DNA of 64,000 nt from Gammaproteobacteria bacterium (GCA_016191285.1 JACPPA010000016.1:62001-126000), one strand, 5' to 3'. Positions 16,258 to 27,096 are shown, counted from the first letter of the stretch. Made by a program: numbers and translations. Notes: a model not told the origin generated them from the letters alone.

Positions 16258-19200
16258 GTGAAGCTTGAAGAGCTGCAACACAACGCGTCAGTGCGCGGCA
16301 TCCTGCCCGATGGGTTAGTGGCAGTAGTCAGCGTCCAGTGGTACGGCTCGGAGGCGCTGGAGCTGACCTACAAGACGTCGTCCGGTAAGGTCGCTAATGA
16401 GTTGCTCTACCGCCACGACGAACCACGCCTTGAGATAGTTGAACAGGGCCGCCCCTGGAGTTTCGACGGAGATGGCGCCTTATTCCGCTTGGTCTCCGAA
16501 GCTCAACGTATTCGGCTTGCTCACCTATTCGACCCAGTGCTGGCCGTGCACACGTCCGTTGTGGAACCACTCCCGCACCAAATCACTGCTGTATACGAGT
16601 CCATGTTGCCGCGGCAGCCGCTGCGTTTCCTGCTCGCCGACGACCCCGGCGCCGGCAAGACAATCATGGCGGGACTGCTCATCAAGGAGTTGATTGCCCG
16701 TGGCGACCTGCAGCGTTGCCTCATCGTCTGCCCAGGAAGCTTGGCTGAGCAGTGGCAGGATGAACTCTTCCGTCGATTCCATCTGCCTTTCGAGATCCTG
16801 ACCAATGACAAGCTGGAAGCAGCCCGCACTGGCAACTGGTTTCTGGAAACGAATCTCATCATCGCTCGACTCGACAAGCTCTCACGCAACGAAGAAGTGC
16901 AGCAGAAACTTCAGGCGCCGGATTGCCGCTGGGACCTCGTCGTGTGTGACGAAGCGCACAAGATGTCAGCTACCGTATTCGGCGGTGAAACCAAATACAC
17001 CAAGCGCTACAAGCTCGGACAGTTGCTCTCGACGCTGACACGACACTTCCTGCTCATGACTGCCACGCCGCACAACGGCAAGGAAGCCGACTTCCAGCTT
17101 TTTATGGCGCTGCTCGACGGTGACCGATTCGAGGGTCGCTATAGGGATGGTGTCCATACGGCGGATGTCTCCGACCTCATGCGCCGCATGGTGAAAGAAA
17201 GCCTGCTCAAGTTCGATGGCACTCCGCTGTTTCCCGAGCGGATTGCCTACACGGTTCCCTACAAACTGTCGGAGGCGGAAGCCTATCTCTACAAGATAGT
17301 CACCGACTATGTGCGCGAAGAATTCAACCGCGCCGAGGCCCTGGAAAATGACAAGCGGGCCGGCACCGTGGGCTTTGCGTTAACTATCCTGCAACGGCGG
17401 CTGGCGTCTTCGCCGGAGGCCATCTACCAATCGCTACGGCGCCGCCGCGAACGACTTGAAAGCCGTTTGCGCGAACTCGAAGTGCTGCAGCGTGGGGGCC
17501 AGGTCGCTCCGATTCTTCTGCCCACGGCTCCGGCTCTCGACAGTGATGATGTCGAGGATCTTGAAGAAGCCCCCGACAACGAAGTAGAAGCCGCTGAGGA
17601 AGAGATCCTCGATCAGGCGACGGCCGCGCGCTCCATCGCCGAGTTGCGCATTGAGATTGAGACGCTCAAAGCACTGGAAGCCAATGCGTTGGCGGTACGT
17701 CGCAGCGGCACCGATACCAAGTGGCGAGAACTGGCGAGCTTGTTGAGTGAAATCTTTACGCCGACGGGACTGGCCAATAGCCCCGCCGCCGGCGATCGTG
17801 TCGCCGAGCCCGATGCACCTTATGGGCCCGGCAGGATCCCGCCACCAAAGGCCTCACCCCACCAGAAGCTCGTCATCTTCACCGAGCACCGCGACACCTT
17901 GAATTATCTGGAACAGCGCGTGACCACGCTACTTGGGCGCAAAGACGCCGTGGTCCTCATTCACGGCGGCATTGGCCGCGAAGAACGCTTGAAGATACAG
18001 GAGTCCTTCAGGCATGACCCCGAAGTCCAGGTGCTTTTGGCTACAGACGCTGCAGGGGAGGGCATCAACCTGCAGCGCGCACACCTGATGGTCAACTATG
18101 ACTTGCCCTGGAACCCAAATCGGATCGAACAGCGCTTTGGCCGCATCCACCGTATCGGCCAGACCGAGGTCTGCCATCTGTGGAATCTGGTGGCTGAGGA
18201 AACTCGCGAGGGCGATGTCTATCGCAAGCTGCTGGAAAAGCTCGAACAGGCACGACAGGCGCTGGGTGGCCAGGTGTTCGATGTACTCGGCAGACTCCAA
18301 TTTGAAGGAAAATCTCTGCGCGAACTGTTGATCGAAGCTGTCCGATACGGCGAACGGCCGGAGGTCCAGGCGTTCCTCAGTACCGTGCTCGATACTGCGC
18401 TTGACCGCAGTCACTTGCAGACGTTGCTTGACGAACGGGCGCTGGCCCACGACGCCATGGACGCGAGTAAAGTGCAGCGCATCCGGGCAGACATGGAACG
18501 CGCTGACGCCCGTCGGTTGCAACCTCACTACATCGAATCGTTTTTTCACGAAGCTTTCAAAATTCTCGGCGGCAACGCCAAGCAAAGAGAAGCGCGCCGC
18601 TACGAAATCACCCACGTCCCGGCGCCGGTGCGCAATCGTGACCGGCTTATTGGTATCGGTGAACCCGTGCTCCCGCGCTATGAGCGCATCGCCTTCGACA
18701 AGGCCCTCGTTGCCCCCCAGGGTCAGCCGTTGGCCGCGTTCGTCTGCCCTGGCCACCCGTTGCTCGATTCCGTCATTGATCTCACGTTGGAGCGGAACCG
18801 TGACCTCCTGAAGCGCGGCACGGTATTGGTGGACGAGCGTGATACGGGCACTTCGCCGCGCGTGCTGTTCTATTTGGATCATGCTATCCAGGATGCTGGT
18901 GTTACTCGCGCAGGTGACCGCCGTGTCGTCTCCAAGCGCATGCTCTACGTTGAGATGGAGTCGACCGGCACCGTTCGCCATGTTCAGTACGCGCCGTATC
19001 TCGACTATCGTCCCTTGGCAGCCGGTGAGCCCACCAGCGATACCATCCTGGACCGAACCGAGTGCCAGTGGACCAACCGCGACCTGGAACACAAGGCGCA
19101 GAGTTACGCCATCGCTGACGTCGTCCCCGAACACCTTGCCGAAGTGCGCGGCCGCAGAGTGGAACTCGTCGCGAAGACTGAATCTGCGGTGAAGGATCGA

Positions 19201-19854
19201 CTCACCAAAGAAATTAACTATTGGGATCACCGCGCCGAAGAACTCAAACTCCAGGAACAGGCCGGTAAACCCAACGCCAAGCTCAATTCAGATGAAGCAC
19301 GTAAACGCGCCGACCTTCTGCAGGGCAGGCTGCAAAAGCGACTGGAAGACTTGAAGCTCGAAGCCCAGCTATCACCGTTGCCGCCCGTGGTCCTCGGCGG
19401 CTTACTGGTAGTGCCAATCGGCTTGCTCAAAGCGATGGCGGGGCAGGTAGCAGGCGCGCCTGCGGCACCAGTCGACACTCAGGCCAGCGCTGCCTGTGCG
19501 CGTGCCATCGTCATGGACATCGAGCGCAGCTTGGGCTTTGAGCCGGTCGACCGAGAATTCGAGAAGCTCGGCTATGACATCGAGAGCCGGATCCCGGGCA
19601 GCGGCAAGCTTCGTTTCGTCGAAGTCAAAGGCCGCGTTTCGAGCGCGCCCACCATCACCGTGACACGCAACGAGATTCTCTATTCGCTGAACAAGCCCGA
19701 GGACTTCATCCTCGCGATTGTTGAATTCCTCGATGACAGGGCACATCGGGTGCATTACTTGCGCGAGCCGTTCCAGCGTGAACCCGACTTCGGAGTCACG
19801 AGTGTGAACTACGATTTCGCCGAACTACTGCAGAGGGCCGGGAAGCCGAGGTGA
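16258..19854 (+). CDS. SNF2-type DEAH helicase, DrmD-like, with C-terminal DUF3883
   Basis: A 1,198-residue helicase. Its opening ASVRGILPDGLVAVVSVQW is the hallmark start of DrmD-like helicases of DISARM. Walker A is DDPGAGKTIMAG (about 127-138), DEAH box CDEAHK (about 229-234), LLMTATPHNG (about 265-274), and motif VI QRFGRIHRIGQ (about 624-634). An acidic insert (about 435-465) separates the two RecA lobes. The C-terminal end carries DUF3883 (GSGKLRFVEVKGR, about 1110-1125). It starts at a GTG and its stop overlaps the next gene (GTGA). It likely translocates on DNA for a defence complex. DISARM partners drmA, drmB and drmC are absent, so this is not a standard DISARM locus. Confidence 0.85.
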   Translation: MKLEELQHNASVRGILPDGLVAVVSVQWYGSEALELTYKTSSGKVANELLYRHDEPRLEIVEQGRPWSFDGDGALFRLVSEAQRIRLAHLFDPVLAVHTSVVEPLPHQITAVYESMLPRQPLRFLLADDPGAGKTIMAGLLIKELIARGDLQRCLIVCPGSLAEQWQDELFRRFHLPFEILTNDKLEAARTGNWFLETNLIIARLDKLSRNEEVQQKLQAPDCRWDLVVCDEAHKMSATVFGGETKYTKRYKLGQLLSTLTRHFLLMTATPHNGKEADFQLFMALLDGDRFEGRYRDGVHTADVSDLMRRMVKESLLKFDGTPLFPERIAYTVPYKLSEAEAYLYKIVTDYVREEFNRAEALENDKRAGTVGFALTILQRRLASSPEAIYQSLRRRRERLESRLRELEVLQRGGQVAPILLPTAPALDSDDVEDLEEAPDNEVEAAEEEILDQATAARSIAELRIEIETLKALEANALAVRRSGTDTKWRELASLLSEIFTPTGLANSPAAGDRVAEPDAPYGPGRIPPPKASPHQKLVIFTEHRDTLNYLEQRVTTLLGRKDAVVLIHGGIGREERLKIQESFRHDPEVQVLLATDAAGEGINLQRAHLMVNYDLPWNPNRIEQRFGRIHRIGQTEVCHLWNLVAEETREGDVYRKLLEKLEQARQALGGQVFDVLGRLQFEGKSLRELLIEAVRYGERPEVQAFLSTVLDTALDRSHLQTLLDERALAHDAMDASKVQRIRADMERADARRLQPHYIESFFHEAFKILGGNAKQREARRYEITHVPAPVRNRDRLIGIGEPVLPRYERIAFDKALVAPQGQPLAAFVCPGHPLLDSVIDLTLERNRDLLKRGTVLVDERDTGTSPRVLFYLDHAIQDAGVTRAGDRRVVSKRMLYVEMESTGTVRHVQYAPYLDYRPLAAGEPTSDTILDRTECQWTNRDLEHKAQSYAIADVVPEHLAEVRGRRVELVAKTESAVKDRLTKEINYWDHRAEELKLQEQAGKPNAKLNSDEARKRADLLQGRLQKRLEDLKLEAQLSPLPPVVLGGLLVVPIGLLKAMAGQVAGAPAAPVDTQASAACARAIVMDIERSLGFEPVDREFEKLGYDIESRIPGSGKLRFVEVKGRVSSAPTITVTRNEILYSLNKPEDFILAIVEFLDDRAHRVHYLREPFQREPDFGVTSVNYDFAELLQRAGKPR

Positions 19855-22800
19855 ACCAGCACCCAGCATATTTCGAGCGCATTCGCCAAAGGGCTGCGCA
19901 GCGTTGGGAGCAACTGGAACAGGACCCGGAACTCGCCGGCCCTTGGCATCAGCTCTTCAAGCAGGTGCAAAGCCCGCGGCACATCCTCTCTGAACTGCTC
20001 CAGAACGCTGACGATGCCGGAGCGACAGAAGCTTCTATTCACATCGAGGATCAGGTCTTCACGTTCGAGCACGACGGAGAGGACTTTTCGGAAGAACACT
20101 TCGCGTCGCTCTGCCGCTTTGGATACTCCAACAAGCGATCTTTGCATACGATCGGATTTCGTGGTGTGGGATTCAAGAGCGTCTTTAGCCTTGGAGACCA
20201 GGTCGAGCTCATTACGCCATCTCTTTCCATCTGTTTTCACGGGCGACGTTTTACGGAGCCCAAATGGCTGCCGACGCCGGCAGACACAAGGGGGCGAACG
20301 CGCGTTCGTGTAAAGATCAGCGATCAGCACCGACAGCGAGAGGTCGAGAAGAACCTCGAAGATTGGGTTAAGAGTCCTGTCTCCCTGCTGTTCTTCAAGA
20401 ACATCCGCCGCGTGCGAATTGGGGAACGGGAGGTCCATTGGGGCAGCCGCGGTCCAGGCCCCATTCCCGAAAGCGAATGGATGGCTCTCTCTGAGCATGA
20501 AGAAGAGGCGTGTCTTCTGATCCGATCCGAAGCAGAGGCATTTCTCGAGGAGGCACTGGCGGAGATCCGACAGGAGCGGATGCTCGGCACCGAGGAGGAT
20601 GGAGAGTTTCCTCCGTGCACAGTTGAGATCGTGCACGGTGCGAAGGGACGGCTCTACGTAGTTCTCCCAACAGGTGTAGAAACAGAACTGCCATTCGCCT
20701 GCAATGCGCCTTTCATTCAGGATCCAGCGCGCCTCAAAATCAAAGACCCTGAAACATCTCCCACGAACCGATGGTTGCTAAAGCGCGCCGGGAAACTTGT
20801 CGCATCCGCAATGTTGGATTGGCTAAACCGAGCGGCGACCTCACCTGCCGATCGCGCAGGCGCGTACGGCCTGTTTCCAGACATTGACCGCGAATGCAGT
20901 TCGCTGGAGGGCGTGTGCGGCACGATCGTTGAAGAAACCTTTGCCGAGGCAATTGACGGGAAGAACCTTCTCCTCACCGAGGACGGGCAACTTACCCCCG
21001 CGAAGCGGAGCGTCATCATTTCGACGCCGATTCTTGATGTCTGGGCGCCGGAACAGGCGGCAGTACTCTTGGATGAGGAAGGCAGACCGCCCCTTTGCCA
21101 GTATGTCGAAGCGGGCGATCGGAAGAAGCTTCTGGAATGGGGGATCGTCGACGAAATAGATAAGCAGAAGTTGATTGGCATTCTCCAGCAGAACCGTCTT
21201 CCCAAGCCAAACACCTGGCGTCAACTGTTGAATTTATGGACTTACGTTGCTCCGGAGATCACTGGCTTTCGTTATTACAAGAGCGCTAAGAACATTCGGA
21301 TCGTGCCGGTTCAAGGCAGGGACGTGCTTTATGCAGCAAGCGAGGTAGTGCGCCTCGGCGAGAAAAAGCTTTTGCAATCAGAAGACGATTGGGAGTTTTT
21401 GGCAAAGTACCTTATCGTCCTCAATCATAACTGGCCGCGCTTTCTCGCAGAACAGCGTCGAGCAGCGTCGGAGGAAAAGCCGTCCATAGATAAGGAATCT
21501 GTGGAAGGAGCATACGCCGTTCTGGAGGAGATCGGCCTCCACGACACCAGCGATGTCAGCAAGGTCATCGATCAAGTGGCAGCGGAATTCTTCTCTCAGG
21601 AAAGCATCAGCCTTCAAGAGTGTATCCAACTTGCGCAGATCGCAGCGAAGCTTGGAGCGCATGTCGGCGAAGCGTTCCGCTACGTCGCCAGGGACCGGCA
21701 CGTAAGGTCTGCTGATTCGGGTATCCTCTTCGACGAAAACGGAGCGCTTGAAGAACTGCTTCCTGAAGAGCAACGCGAAACGCAACTTCTGCATCCGGCC
21801 TATTCTGAGGCCTTCAAGTCGTGCTCAGAGGAAGAGTGGCTGAGGTGGGTAGCCTCCGGCTCCTCCGGACTGCTTACTTTCATCCCCTTCGCACAGAAGC
21901 GCGTTAGCGTCTATGGCAAGTGGCAGATCGAGCAGGAAGCGCGCAAACGTGGTCTACAAGGTGACCTGTCGTATCCGTATAAGAGCCGTCGATTCGTAGT
22001 CGAGGACTGGGACTTCGAAGAGATTTGTTGGCAGCATTGGGAGACATCGGCTACTGAGGATGAACGCCTGTGGGTCAAGCTCGCCGAACGCATTTCGGCG
22101 CAGCGGGAAGCGTATTGGGCCCGCGCCAAGACCGCTCGGCTTCTCCAGGTGGCGACGACCGGCAACACAAAGTCGATGACGTTCGCCCCGTTGCTGCCAT
22201 CATGGGCGCTCCGGCTGCGAGAACAGCCCTGCCTTCCCGATACCCGCGGCATCCACCGGAAGCCCGACGAACTTTTGCGTCGCACACCCGAGACCGAGTC
22301 ACTCATGGACGTGGAGCTGTTCGTTCACGGCCGCTTGGATCGTGAGGCCACACGCCCGCTGCTTGATCTTCTTGGGGTTCGAAGCACACCGACCGGGCCA
22401 GATCGCCTTCTCGATTGCTTGCGGGCTTTGGCGAAAGCGGAGAAGCCGCCGGTCCACGAGGTGGAGAAGTGGTATCGCCGCCTCGACCAGATGATGGAGA
22501 CCTGCTCGACTACCGATTTACAGAAGATCAAACAGGCATTCCGGTCGGAAAAGCTCATCTTGGCGCAGGATGGCATCTGGACAATGGCCACCGCCGTGTT
22601 TCTATCGTCTGACGATGAAGACGTGCCTGACGCCGCGGTGATTAGGCCCTCGGTCAGTGAGTTGGCGCTCTGGCGGAAAATCGACGTTGCTGGGCGGCCC
22701 ACCGCGGATCTCGCCATTGAGTGGATGAAGGCACTGCCATCGAGAAAGACATTGTCCCAGGAAGACGCACGCCGAGTGCGCGCGCTGCTGGTGCGGCACC

Positions 22801-24077
22801 CTATCCGGATCTGGGAGGAATGCAAACACTGGATCAACTTGGCCGGTGAGTGGGCGCCGGTGGATGACCTCGACTACGCGCTCACGATGCAGTCGCTTAT
22901 CCTTTGGCGCCACCTTCACCAGTGGGTGAAGCAGAAGACTGCGGACCTACAGCGTTTACCCGCCGAATCAACCAGCAATCCGCCATTCTTGAAATTGCCT
23001 CCGCTGTCCGCTCATGTTGAAGAACGGTTTCAGAAGAACCCCATCTTCACCGGGCCGCCGGTGAGAAAGGAATGGCTCCATATCTTCGGCGCTGAGCTGC
23101 GCCGGGTCGAGCTCGATGCCGACGAAGAAACCCTGCGGGTGCGCACGCTCGCAGAATCACTCGCCGAGACCGACTGGATTGAAACGCCAGGGCTCGAAAT
23201 CATTCCCTATATCGGTGGTACGCCGGCAGGGACGCCACGGCAGGCTGATGTGGTCTGGCTCGACCATGTTCTCTATGTCAAGCTTCTTGCAAGAGCGAAG
23301 TTAGCCCGACGGGTGCCCGAAGAGATCGGCAAAGCCTTTGCCCGACCGGACATCAAGGCTGCGCTGGACTACAGCTTCGAGCGGTCTCCTGAGGACATTC
23401 GGGAGTATCTCGAGGAGAACTTCAAGCTCGCCCCCCCCGCGGTCATTTCGGCCGAGCCGGTCGATGCCGCCGGTGTCGAAGACGCAGGCCAATCTTGTAC
23501 ACGTGCTGGAGCCGAGGACGCGGAGGACGTTGTCGAGGCATTGCCCTCCAGCAAAACTGAGGAGAAGTTGCCGACAGAAGTCGAACTCGCATTCAGCCCT
23601 GACGAGCCAGTTGGCGATGCCGAGGAAAAACAGCCCGTCATAGACGACATCAACACTCCAGAACCTCGTCCGCGCCTGGTGCCGAAGCCCGCCAGGCCCA
23701 GCATCATGGAGCGCTTCGCCAAGGCGCAGGGATTCAGGAAAGCCAGCGAGGATCGGTTCTTTCATGAGAACGGGAGCTCGGTCAGCAAGGCGAGCGGCGC
23801 GCGTTTCCCGTGGGAGCACCGCACCGCCGCCGGCGATCTCGTGCGCTACTACTGGCCGAAGGACCACTGCCTTGAGCGCGAGCCACTGCAGCTTGAGGCC
23901 GATGTCTGGAGCTTGATTGAGCAGCACCCGGAAACCTACGCGCTCATTCTTTCAGACATTGAGGGTGAACCGGTTGAAGTCACGGGCGCCCGCCTGCGTG
24001 GAATGCGCGAAGAAGGCAAAGTTACACTTTTCCCAGCAAGTTACCGACTCGTGTATGACCATGACCGCCACACATAA
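19851..24077 (+). CDS. Very large sacsin/NOV-type GHKL ATPase domain protein
   Basis: A 1,408-residue protein. The N-terminal GHKL ATP-binding fold shows ILSELLQNADDAGATEA (about 44-60; N box), FEHDGEDFSEEHFASLCRFG (about 75-94; G1) and IGFRGVGFKSVFSLGD (about 101-116; G2), the pattern of sacsin and NOV proteins. The long middle is helical without named domains, an acidic Pro/Glu-rich linker lies at about 1200-1290, and a DUF3883-like end contains YALILSDIEGEPVEV. It overlaps the helicase by 4 bases and the methylase by about 23, so the three are co-translated. The family is seen in defence loci, where an ATP-switched scaffold or sensor role is assumed. Function here is inferred. Confidence 0.8.
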   Translation: MNQHPAYFERIRQRAAQRWEQLEQDPELAGPWHQLFKQVQSPRHILSELLQNADDAGATEASIHIEDQVFTFEHDGEDFSEEHFASLCRFGYSNKRSLHTIGFRGVGFKSVFSLGDQVELITPSLSICFHGRRFTEPKWLPTPADTRGRTRVRVKISDQHRQREVEKNLEDWVKSPVSLLFFKNIRRVRIGEREVHWGSRGPGPIPESEWMALSEHEEEACLLIRSEAEAFLEEALAEIRQERMLGTEEDGEFPPCTVEIVHGAKGRLYVVLPTGVETELPFACNAPFIQDPARLKIKDPETSPTNRWLLKRAGKLVASAMLDWLNRAATSPADRAGAYGLFPDIDRECSSLEGVCGTIVEETFAEAIDGKNLLLTEDGQLTPAKRSVIISTPILDVWAPEQAAVLLDEEGRPPLCQYVEAGDRKKLLEWGIVDEIDKQKLIGILQQNRLPKPNTWRQLLNLWTYVAPEITGFRYYKSAKNIRIVPVQGRDVLYAASEVVRLGEKKLLQSEDDWEFLAKYLIVLNHNWPRFLAEQRRAASEEKPSIDKESVEGAYAVLEEIGLHDTSDVSKVIDQVAAEFFSQESISLQECIQLAQIAAKLGAHVGEAFRYVARDRHVRSADSGILFDENGALEELLPEEQRETQLLHPAYSEAFKSCSEEEWLRWVASGSSGLLTFIPFAQKRVSVYGKWQIEQEARKRGLQGDLSYPYKSRRFVVEDWDFEEICWQHWETSATEDERLWVKLAERISAQREAYWARAKTARLLQVATTGNTKSMTFAPLLPSWALRLREQPCLPDTRGIHRKPDELLRRTPETESLMDVELFVHGRLDREATRPLLDLLGVRSTPTGPDRLLDCLRALAKAEKPPVHEVEKWYRRLDQMMETCSTTDLQKIKQAFRSEKLILAQDGIWTMATAVFLSSDDEDVPDAAVIRPSVSELALWRKIDVAGRPTADLAIEWMKALPSRKTLSQEDARRVRALLVRHPIRIWEECKHWINLAGEWAPVDDLDYALTMQSLILWRHLHQWVKQKTADLQRLPAESTSNPPFLKLPPLSAHVEERFQKNPIFTGPPVRKEWLHIFGAELRRVELDADEETLRVRTLAESLAETDWIETPGLEIIPYIGGTPAGTPRQADVVWLDHVLYVKLLARAKLARRVPEEIGKAFARPDIKAALDYSFERSPEDIREYLEENFKLAPPAVISAEPVDAAGVEDAGQSCTRAGAEDAEDVVEALPSSKTEEKLPTEVELAFSPDEPVGDAEEKQPVIDDINTPEPRPRLVPKPARPSIMERFAKAQGFRKASEDRFFHENGSSVSKASGARFPWEHRTAAGDLVRYYWPKDHCLEREPLQLEADVWSLIEQHPETYALILSDIEGEPVEVTGARLRGMREEGKVTLFPASYRLVYDHDRHT

Positions 24078-27000
24078 GAAGAAACTCATCGAAGTCGCCC
24101 TCCCGCTAGACGCCATCAACAAGGCCTGTGCGCGGGAGAAGTCCATCCGCCACGGCCACCCAAGCACGCTACATCTATGGTGGGCGCGGCGGCCGCTGGC
24201 GGCAGCGCGAGCGGTGATCTTCGCGCAGATGGTGGACGATCCGTCGGCCTACGTGGACACGCTGCGCGCGGACCCGAAGCTCAAGCGCAGGGCCGAGAGC
24301 ACGCTCAAGGCCCGCTTGAAGCTGTGGGAAGAGGCCCGCGAGCTCGCCCGCAAGGCCAAGGGCACCAACCTCGTCGTGCCGGAGCCCGGACCGCAGCCGA
24401 CGCTGGACGACATGCTGTCCGACATCGAGCGGCAACGCCTCTTCCGCATCATCGAGGACCTGGTGCTATGGGAGAACACCACTAATGAGGCGGTGCTGCA
24501 GGCGGCGAGGGACGAAATCTGGCAGAGCTGGCGGCGCGCATGTGCCGAGAACGTCGACCACCCACGAGCGAAGGAATTGTTCGAGCGTAAGAAGTTACCC
24601 GCCTTCCACGACCCGTTTGCTGGGGGCGGCGCGCTTCCTCTGGAGGCCCAGCGATTGGGGCTTGAGAGCTACGCCAGCGACCTTAACCCGGTCGCCGTAC
24701 TGATCAACAAGGCGATGATCGAGATCCCGCCGAAGTTTGCGGGGCTTGCCCCCGTGAATCCCAAGTCGCGCCAGGACGAGAACTTGTTCGCGCGGGAATG
24801 GAAGGGCGCGCAGGGCCTCGCCGATGACGTGCGCTTCTATGGTCAGTGGATGCGCGACGAGGCCGAGAAGCGAATTGGCCATCTTTATCCGAGGATAAAA
24901 ATTACTGCAAAGATCGCGGAGGCGCGGCCGGACTTGATCCCGTATATCGATCGGGAGCTCACAGTTATCGCCTGGATCTGGGCACGTACCGTGAAGAGTC
25001 CGAACCCCGCCTTTGCGCAGGTCGAAGTGCCGCTTGCGTCGACATTCATGCTCTCGACCAAGCCCGGCAGGGAAGCGTTTGTCGAACCAGTGATCGAGAA
25101 AGGCAGCTATCACTTCACAGTGAAGATGGGAAAGCCCAAGGATGTGAACAAGGCAAAGAGAGGCACAAAGCTTTCGAGGGGCGCAAACTTTGAGTGCCTA
25201 ATTTCCGGGATGCCGATCACGGGCGACTACATCAAAGCAGAGGGCAAAGGCGGACGCATGGGCGAGCGCCTGATTGCGATCGTCGCTGAGGGTGACCGGG
25301 AACGGGTGTTTCTCGCGCCCTTGCCGGAGCATGAGGCGTTGGCGCGCAATGTCACGCCAGAGTGGAAGCCGGAAGGTTCATTTGTAGAAGATGCGCGAGC
25401 ATTTACGCCGTGCATCTACGGCATAAAAGAGTGGCAGCATCTTTTCACTGGCCGCCAACTGGTCGCGCTTACAACCTTGTCAGATCTAGTGAAGGGAGCG
25501 CGCGAGCGGGTGCAGCGCGACGCAGTCGTCAGCGCCCTTCCCGTCGACGGTTTGTCACTAAAAGATGGCGGCACTGGCATAACAGCTTACGCTGACGCAG
25601 TAGCAGTGTACCTGTCGTTCGCGGTAGACCGAGTCGTTGATCGTCACACGCGCATCGCGACCTGGGATTCAAGCCCATCGAAACTTCAACTTAGGAACAC
25701 TTTCGCGCGGCAGGCGATCCCGATGACGTGGGACTTTGGGGAAGGTAATCCTTTCTGTATGTCATCCGGCACTTGGACGCCGAGCGTTGAGTGGGTCTCG
25801 AAGGCTATCGACTTCTTACCAGCGAGGGGACTGGGTACGGCAACGCAAGCTGAAGCGTCATCACAGGCTATTTCGTGCGATCGCGTCATCTCTACCGATC
25901 CACCCTACTACGACAATGTCCCCTACGCTGATCTATCTGACTTTTTCTATGTATGGCTGCGCCACTCGCTAAAGCCGGTTCTACCCGATCTATTCGCCAC
26001 GCTTGCGGTACCCAAAACAGAAGAACTGGTTGCGGTTGCGTACCGTCACGATAGCAAGGCGAGTGCTGAAGCGTTTTTTCTTAATGGGATGACGAGAGCA
26101 ATGCACCGTCTCGCCGAGCAGTCGCATCCTGCTTTCCCAGTCACAATCTATTATGCGTTCAAGCAAGCTGAGAATGATGACGCCGAAGGTACCGCCAGCA
26201 CAGGCTGGGAGACTTTTCTTGACGCAGTGATCCGTGCTGGCTTTGCCACCACTGGCACTTGGCCAATGCGCACGGAACTTGGTAATCGCATGCGCGGAAT
26301 GGCGTCCAATGCTCTCGCTTCCAGCATCGTCTTAGTCTGTCGCAGGCGTGCACCTGACGCCGCCACTGCCACGCGTCGCGAATTTGTCGCTGCGCTGAAG
26401 GGTGAATTGTCATTGGCACTCTCTCATCTGCAGCACGGCAACATCGCGCCAGTTGACCTCGCGCAGGCTGCCATCGGCCCAGGCATGGCGATCTTCACTC
26501 GTTACACTGAAGTGCTCGATGCCGGAGGTAAGCCGGTCAGTGTGCGTGAGGCGCTTTCGCTAATTAACCAAACCCTAGACGAGGCGTTGGCCGAACAGGA
26601 GGGCGATTTCGACGCCGATAGCCGTTGGGCGCTGACGTGGTTCGAGCAGTCGGGCTTCGCCGAGGGTGAGTACGGAGTGGCCGAACAACTCAGCAAATCG
26701 AAGAACACTAGTGTCGCCGGAATGGTCGAGGCCGGCATCCTCGAATCGAAGCGCGGCAAGGTGCGCCTGCTCGCGCCCGCGGACCTGCCGGCCGACTGGG
26801 ACCCAGCGATTGATCCACGCCTCACTGCCTGGGAGATCGTTCACCATCTGATCCGTGTGCTCGAAAGTGGCGGCGAAGGCGCGGCGGGCGAGCTCGTCGT
26901 AAAGCTGGGCGCCAGGGCTGAAATCGGCCGCGAATTGGCCTATCGCCTATACACACTCTGCGAGCGCAAAAAGCGCGCTGCTGAGGCGCTCGCTTACAAC

Positions 27001-27096
27001 GCCCTCGTGCAGAGCTGGCCCGAAATAGTCCGCCTGGCACGAGAGCGTGCGAGCGCGCAGCCCAGTCAAGGCGGTCTATTCGATACGGAGGAGTAG
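24055..27096 (+). CDS. DUF1156-containing DNA methyltransferase (DPPY motif)
   Basis: About 1,013 residues from the ATG at 24055 (24061 also possible). The DUF1156 N-terminus is clear: IEVALPLDAINKACAREKSI followed by HPSTLHLWWARRPLAAARA. The SAM-binding motif is HDPFAGGGALPLEAQRLG (about 184-201) and the catalytic motif is STDPPYYDNVPYADLSDFFY (about 612-631), as in N6-adenine or N4-cytosine methylases. A C-terminal segment of about 250 residues follows without a named fold. It overlaps the sacsin-like gene. In a defence operon it would mark host DNA as self; the base and sequence methylated cannot be read from the protein. Confidence 0.87.
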   Translation: MTMTATHKKKLIEVALPLDAINKACAREKSIRHGHPSTLHLWWARRPLAAARAVIFAQMVDDPSAYVDTLRADPKLKRRAESTLKARLKLWEEARELARKAKGTNLVVPEPGPQPTLDDMLSDIERQRLFRIIEDLVLWENTTNEAVLQAARDEIWQSWRRACAENVDHPRAKELFERKKLPAFHDPFAGGGALPLEAQRLGLESYASDLNPVAVLINKAMIEIPPKFAGLAPVNPKSRQDENLFAREWKGAQGLADDVRFYGQWMRDEAEKRIGHLYPRIKITAKIAEARPDLIPYIDRELTVIAWIWARTVKSPNPAFAQVEVPLASTFMLSTKPGREAFVEPVIEKGSYHFTVKMGKPKDVNKAKRGTKLSRGANFECLISGMPITGDYIKAEGKGGRMGERLIAIVAEGDRERVFLAPLPEHEALARNVTPEWKPEGSFVEDARAFTPCIYGIKEWQHLFTGRQLVALTTLSDLVKGARERVQRDAVVSALPVDGLSLKDGGTGITAYADAVAVYLSFAVDRVVDRHTRIATWDSSPSKLQLRNTFARQAIPMTWDFGEGNPFCMSSGTWTPSVEWVSKAIDFLPARGLGTATQAEASSQAISCDRVISTDPPYYDNVPYADLSDFFYVWLRHSLKPVLPDLFATLAVPKTEELVAVAYRHDSKASAEAFFLNGMTRAMHRLAEQSHPAFPVTIYYAFKQAENDDAEGTASTGWETFLDAVIRAGFATTGTWPMRTELGNRMRGMASNALASSIVLVCRRRAPDAATATRREFVAALKGELSLALSHLQHGNIAPVDLAQAAIGPGMAIFTRYTEVLDAGGKPVSVREALSLINQTLDEALAEQEGDFDADSRWALTWFEQSGFAEGEYGVAEQLSKSKNTSVAGMVEAGILESKRGKVRLLAPADLPADWDPAIDPRLTAWEIVHHLIRVLESGGEGAAGELVVKLGARAEIGRELAYRLYTLCERKKRAAEALAYNALVQSWPEIVRLARERASAQPSQGGLFDTEE

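Noticed and set aside
17929-19230. 433-residue minus-strand open frame opposite the helicase gene
   Set aside because: It lies wholly inside the helicase gene, whose motifs are continuous; the antisense product matches no known fold.
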